Below are positions 59,101 to 64,000 of a stretch of DNA of 64,000 bases, one piece after another. The position numbers and the translations under genes are program-made. The notes below the pieces were generated by a model. That model saw only the letters and a program-made list of their open reading frames with translations, was not told the DNA's origin and did no database searches. The DNA comes from Mercurialis annua (taxonomy: Eukaryota > Streptophyta > Magnoliopsida > Malpighiales > Euphorbiaceae): assembly GCF_937616625.2 (NCBI RefSeq), contig NC_065572.1, forward strand, positions 44,357,653 to 44,421,652, given 5' to 3'. Numbering within the stretch: the stretch's first letter is position 1; each line of letters begins with the position of its first letter.

Positions 59101-62100
59101 TGTACGCACACTTTGCGTAATACAACCTAACCATGCTTAGGTAATCGGAACGACGCGTTGCGTTAAAGAGACTTGAGACGCGACATACTAATCTGGCGTT
59201 ACGTTTCTCGCAAACTTGTGCGTACTATAACCTAACCGTTCTTGGGTAATCGGAACGACGCGTAAAACAGACATGAGACACGACATACCAACCTAACAAT
59301 GCTTAGATAATCGGAACGACGCGTTAAAGACTTGAGACGCGACATACTAATTTATTTTTACTTTTCACGCACACTTTGCGTAATATAACCTAACCATGCT
59401 AGGTAATTGGAACGACGCGTTAGAGAGACTTGTGACGCGACATAAGCATGGTAATCGAAACGACGCGTTAAAGAGACTTGAGACGCGCCATACTAATCTA
59501 GCGTCACTTTTTACGCACGCTTCGCGTAATATAACCTAACCATTCTTAGAAAATCGGAACGACGCGTTATAGAGTCTTGAGACGCGACATACTAATCTCG
59601 CGTCACTTTTCACGCACGCTTTGTGTAATATAACCAAACCATGCTTAGGTAATTGGAACGACGCGTTATAGAGACTTGAGACGTGATATATTAATCTAGC
59701 GTCACTTTTCACGCACGCTTTGCGTAATAAATCTAACCATGCTTAGATAATCGGAACAATGAGTTAAAGAGAATTGAGACGCGACATACTTATCTAGCGT
59801 CACTTTTCAAGCACCAATTGCGTAATATAACCTAACCATGCTTAGGTAATCAGAACGACACGTTAAACAGAATTGAGACACGACAAACTAATCTAGTGTC
59901 ACTTTTCACGCACTCTTTGCGTAGTATAACCTAACCATGCTTAGGTAATTGGAACAACGCATTTAAGAGAATTGTGACGCGACATACTTATCTAACGTCA
60001 CTTTTCACGCACACTTTGCGTAATATAACGTAATCATGCTTAGGTAATCGGAACGAAGCGCTAAACCAGACTTGTGACGCGACATACTAATCTAGCGTCA
60101 CTTTTTACGCACTCTTTGCGTAAATATATAACCTAACCATGCTTAAGTAATCGGAACTACACGTTAAAGAGACATGTGATGCGACATACCTATCTAGCGT
60201 CACTTTTCACACACACTTTGCGTAATATAACCTAACCATGCTTAGAGGTAATCGAAACGATGTGTTAAAGACATGTGACGCGACATACTAATCTAGCGTC
60301 ACTTTTCATGTACGCTTTGCGTAATATAACCTAACCATACTTAAGTAATCGGAACAACGCGTTAAAGAGAATTGAGACGCGACATACTAATCTAGCATCA
60401 CGTTTAACGCACACTTTGCGTAATATAACCAAACCATGCTTCAGAACGACGAGTTAGAGGGACTTGTGATGCGACATAAGAATGGTAATAGAAACGACAC
60501 GTTAAATAGACTTGAGACGCACCATACTAATTTAGCATCACTTTTTACGCACACATTGCGTAATATAACCTAACCATGCTTAGGTAATCGGAACGACGTT
60601 TTAAAGAGACTTGAGACGCGACATAGTAATCTAGCGTCACTTTTCAAGCACACTTTGCGTTATATAACCTAACCATGCTTAGGTAATCGGAACAACGCGT
60701 TAAAAATAATTGAGACGCAACATACTAATCGAGCGTCACTTTTTACGCACACTTTGCATAATATAACCTAACCATGCTTAGGTAATCGGAACGACGCGTT
60801 AATTAGACTTGATACGCGACATCGTAATCTATAGTAACTTTTCACGCACACTTTGCGTAATATAACCTAACCATGCTTAGGTAAATTGAAGGACGCGTTA
60901 AAGAGACTTGAGACGCGACATACTAATAAATTGTTACATTTCATGCACATTTTGCGTACTATAACCTAACGATGCTTATATAATCAGGACGATGCGTTAG
61001 AGAGACTTGTGACGCGAATAAGCATGGTAATCGAAACGATTTATTAAAGAGACTTGAGACGCACCACACTAATCTAACGTCACTTTATCCACACACTTTG
61101 CGTAATATAACCTAATCATGCTTAGGTAATCGAAACGACACGTAAAAGAGACTTGTGACGCGACATACTTATCCAGCGTCACTTTTCAGCACTTTGCCTA
61201 ATATAACCTAACCATGCTTAGGTAATCTGAACGACGCGTTAGATAGACTTGATACGCGACATACTAATTTATTGTCACTTTTACACGCACACTTTGCGTA
61301 ATATAACCTAACCATGCTTAGGTAATTGGAACGACACGTTAAAGAGACTTGAGACACGACATACTAATCAATTGTTAACTTTTCACGCAAATTTTGGGTA
61401 CTATAACCTAACCTTGCTTAGGTAATCGGAACGACGCGTTAGAGAGACTTAAGACGCGACATACTAATCTATTGTCATTTTTCACGCACACTTTGTGTAA
61501 TATAACCTAATCATGCTTAGGTAATCAGAACAACGCCTTAAAGAGCCTTGAGATGCTACAGACTAATCTAGCGTCACTTTTCACGCACACCTTGCGTAAT
61601 AAAACTTAACCATGCTTAGGTAATCGGAACGACACGTTAAAGAGAATTGTGACGCTAGATAATCATGGTAATAGAAACGACGTGTTAAAGAGACTTGAGA
61701 CGAAACATACTAATCTAGCGTCATTTTTCACACAGACTTTGCAAAATATAACCTAAACATGCTTAGGTAATCAGAACAACGCGTTAGATAGACTTAAGAA
61801 ACACCAATCTAATCTAGCGTCATTTTTTACGCACACTTTGCGTAATATAACCTAACCATGCTTAGGTAATCAGAACGATGCGTTAAAGACACTTGAGACG
61901 CGACATGCTAATCTAGCATTACGTTTCTCGCAAACTTTGCGTACTATAACCTAACAATTCTTGGGTAATCGAAACGACGATTTAAAGAGACTTGAGACGC
62001 GACATACTAATCTAGCGTCACTTTTCACGCACTCTTTGTGTAATATAACCTAACCATGCTTTGATAATCAGAACGGCGCGTTAAAGAGACTTGAGATGCG

Positions 62101-64000
62101 AAATACTAATCTATTTTTACTTTTCACGCAGACTTTGCGTAATATTAACATAACCATGCTTAGGTACTCGGAACCACGCGTTAGAGAGACTTGTGACGCG
62201 ACATACTAATCTTGCGTTATATAACCTAACCATGCTTAAGTAATCGGAACACGCGTTAAAGAGACTTGAAACGTGACATACTAATCTAGCGTCACTTTTC
62301 ACGCACACTTTGCGTAATATAACCAAACCATGCTTAGATAATCGGAACGACACGTTAAAGAGACTTGAGACACGACATACTAATCTAGCGTAACTTTTCA
62401 CGCACACTTTGCCTAAAATAACCTAGCCATGCTTAGGTAATCGGAACGACGCGCTAAGGAGAGTTTTAAGACTCGCCATACTAATCAAACGTCACTTTTC
62501 GAGCACACTTTGCGTAATACAACCTAGCCATGCTTAGGTAATCGGAACGACGTGTTAAAGAGACTTGAGACGCGCCATACTAATCTAGCGTCACTTTTTA
62601 CGCGGACTGCACGTAATAACTTAACCATGCATATGTTATCGGACCGACGCATTAAAAAGACTTGAGACGCGGCATACTAATCTAGCGTCACTTTTCACAC
62701 AAACTTTGCGTAATATAATCTAACCATGCTTAGCAAATCGGAACGACGTGTTAAAGAGAATTTAGTAGTGTCATTCTAATCTAGCGTCACTTTTCACGCA
62801 CATTTTACGTAATATAACCTAAACATGCTTAGGTAATCGGAATACGCATTAAAGAGACTTGAGGCGCGACATACTAATCTAGCATCACTTTTCACGCGCA
62901 GTTTGCGTAAAATAACCTAACCATGCCTAGGTAATCGGAACGACTCGTTAAAGAGACTTGATACGCGACATAGTAATTGATTGTCACTTTTCACGCATAC
63001 TTTACGTAATATAACCTAACCATGCTTAGGTAATCCAAACGACGCGTTAGAGACACTTGTGACGCGACATAAGCACAGTAATCGAAACGACGCGTTAAAG
63101 ATACTTGAAACGCGCCATACTAATCTAGAGTCATTTTTTAGGCACGCTTTGCGAAACATAACCAAACCATGCTTAGGTAATCGGAACGACGCGTTAAAAA
63201 GACTTGAGACGCGACAAACTAATCTTGTCGTCACTTTTTACGCACACTTTGCATAATATAACTTAACCATGCTTAGGTAATCGTAACAACGCGTTAAAGA
63301 GATTTGTGACGCGACATACTAATCTAGCGACACTTTTATCACGCACACTTTGCGTAATATAACCTAACCATGCTTAGGTAATTAGAACGACGCATTAAGG
63401 GACTTGAGACGCGACATACTAATCTAGCGTCACTTTTCACGCACAGTTTGTGTAAAATAACCTAACCGTGCTTAGGTAATCGGAACGACGCGTTAAAAAG
63501 ACTTGAGACGCGACATACTAATCTATGGTCACATTTCACGCACACTTTGCGTAATATAACCTAACCATGCTTAGGTTATCGGAACGACGCATAAAAGAGA
63601 CTTGAGACGCGACATACTAATCTAGCGTCTCTTTTCATGCACACTTTGCGTAATATAACCTAACCATGCTTAGGTAATCGGAACGACGCATTTGAAGCGT
63701 TTGAGAGACTTCAGACGTGACATAAGCATGGTAATAAAAACAACTCTTTACAGAGACTTGAGACACGCCATACTAATCTAGCGTAACTTTTTACGCAGAC
63801 TTTGCGTAATATAACCTAACCATGCGTAGGTAATTAGAACGACGCATTAAAGGGACTTGAGACGCGACATACTAATCTAGCGTCACTTTTCACATACAAT
63901 TTGCGTAAACCTAACCATGCTTAGGTTATCGGAACGACGCGTTAGAGAGACTTGATACACGACATAAGCATGGTAATCAAAATGACGCGTTAAAGAGACT
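56116..64000. repeat. Satellite block 8
   Basis: About 7.9 kb of the 99-bp family with scattered 48-bp truncated units, running off the window's right edge. Good consensus-like units occur at 57181-57279 (99 bp) and 57280-57379 (100 bp). No insertion is seen. Short frames are repeat read-through. Confidence 0.95.

Noticed and set aside
1..64000. Interstitial telomere repeat, suggested by AACCTAACC in each monomer
   Set aside because: The plant telomere unit is CCCTAAA; here CCTAACC occurs once per 99 bp and never in tandem.

Overview
This window looks like heterochromatic, probably pericentromeric or centromeric, DNA from a flowering plant, most likely a dicot. I see no host gene, rRNA gene or functional tRNA. 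About 34.7 kb (54%) is a single tandem satellite with a monomer of about 99 bp. The rest is at least seven insertions into that satellite. The plant assignment rests on the Ty1/copia and Ty3/gypsy elements with tRNA-Met primer sites, a Mutator-like TIR element, a tRNA-derived SINE and a fragment related to plant pararetroviruses (Caulimoviridae).

Layout: satellite 1-354; degraded Ty3/gypsy element 355-7234 (TSD CATAC); satellite 7235-14323; small SINE 14324-14423; satellite 14424-19593; Mutator-like non-autonomous DNA transposon 19594-20680 (10-bp TSD); satellite 20681-23566; solo copia LTR, reverse orientation, 23567-25558 (TSD CATGG); satellite 25559-25845; endogenous pararetrovirus fragment, minus strand, about 25846-26965; satellite 26966-31304; intact Ty1/copia element 31305-40662 (TSD CTTTA) with one 1308-codon gag-pol frame; satellite 40663-47383; coding-dead copia relative 47384-56115 (TSD AGAAT); satellite 56116-64000.

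The satellite has structure above the monomer. A recurrent 48-bp internally deleted unit sits next to full 99-bp units, giving 147-bp composites. A higher-order period of about 1.29 kb recurs in several places. A multi-kilobase stretch (about 7.2-12.3 kb) is repeated at about 15.9-21.4 kb, so the paralogous stretch gives an approximate empty site for the Mutator-like element.

The main biological result is the copia pair. The element at 31305-40662 has near-identical LTRs and all catalytic residues I checked, so it is a candidate active autonomous element. The element at 47384-56115 has young-looking LTRs and a leader, primer-site region and polypurine tract much like those of the intact copy, yet its gag-pol region is wrecked: gag mostly deleted, protease Asp lost, RT box altered, many stops. 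That pattern fits a non-autonomous lineage moved in trans by relatives of the intact element. The solo LTR belongs to the same LTR subfamily as the defective copy. That subfamily carries 24-bp and 52-bp promoter-proximal tandem repeats whose copy number explains the LTR length differences.
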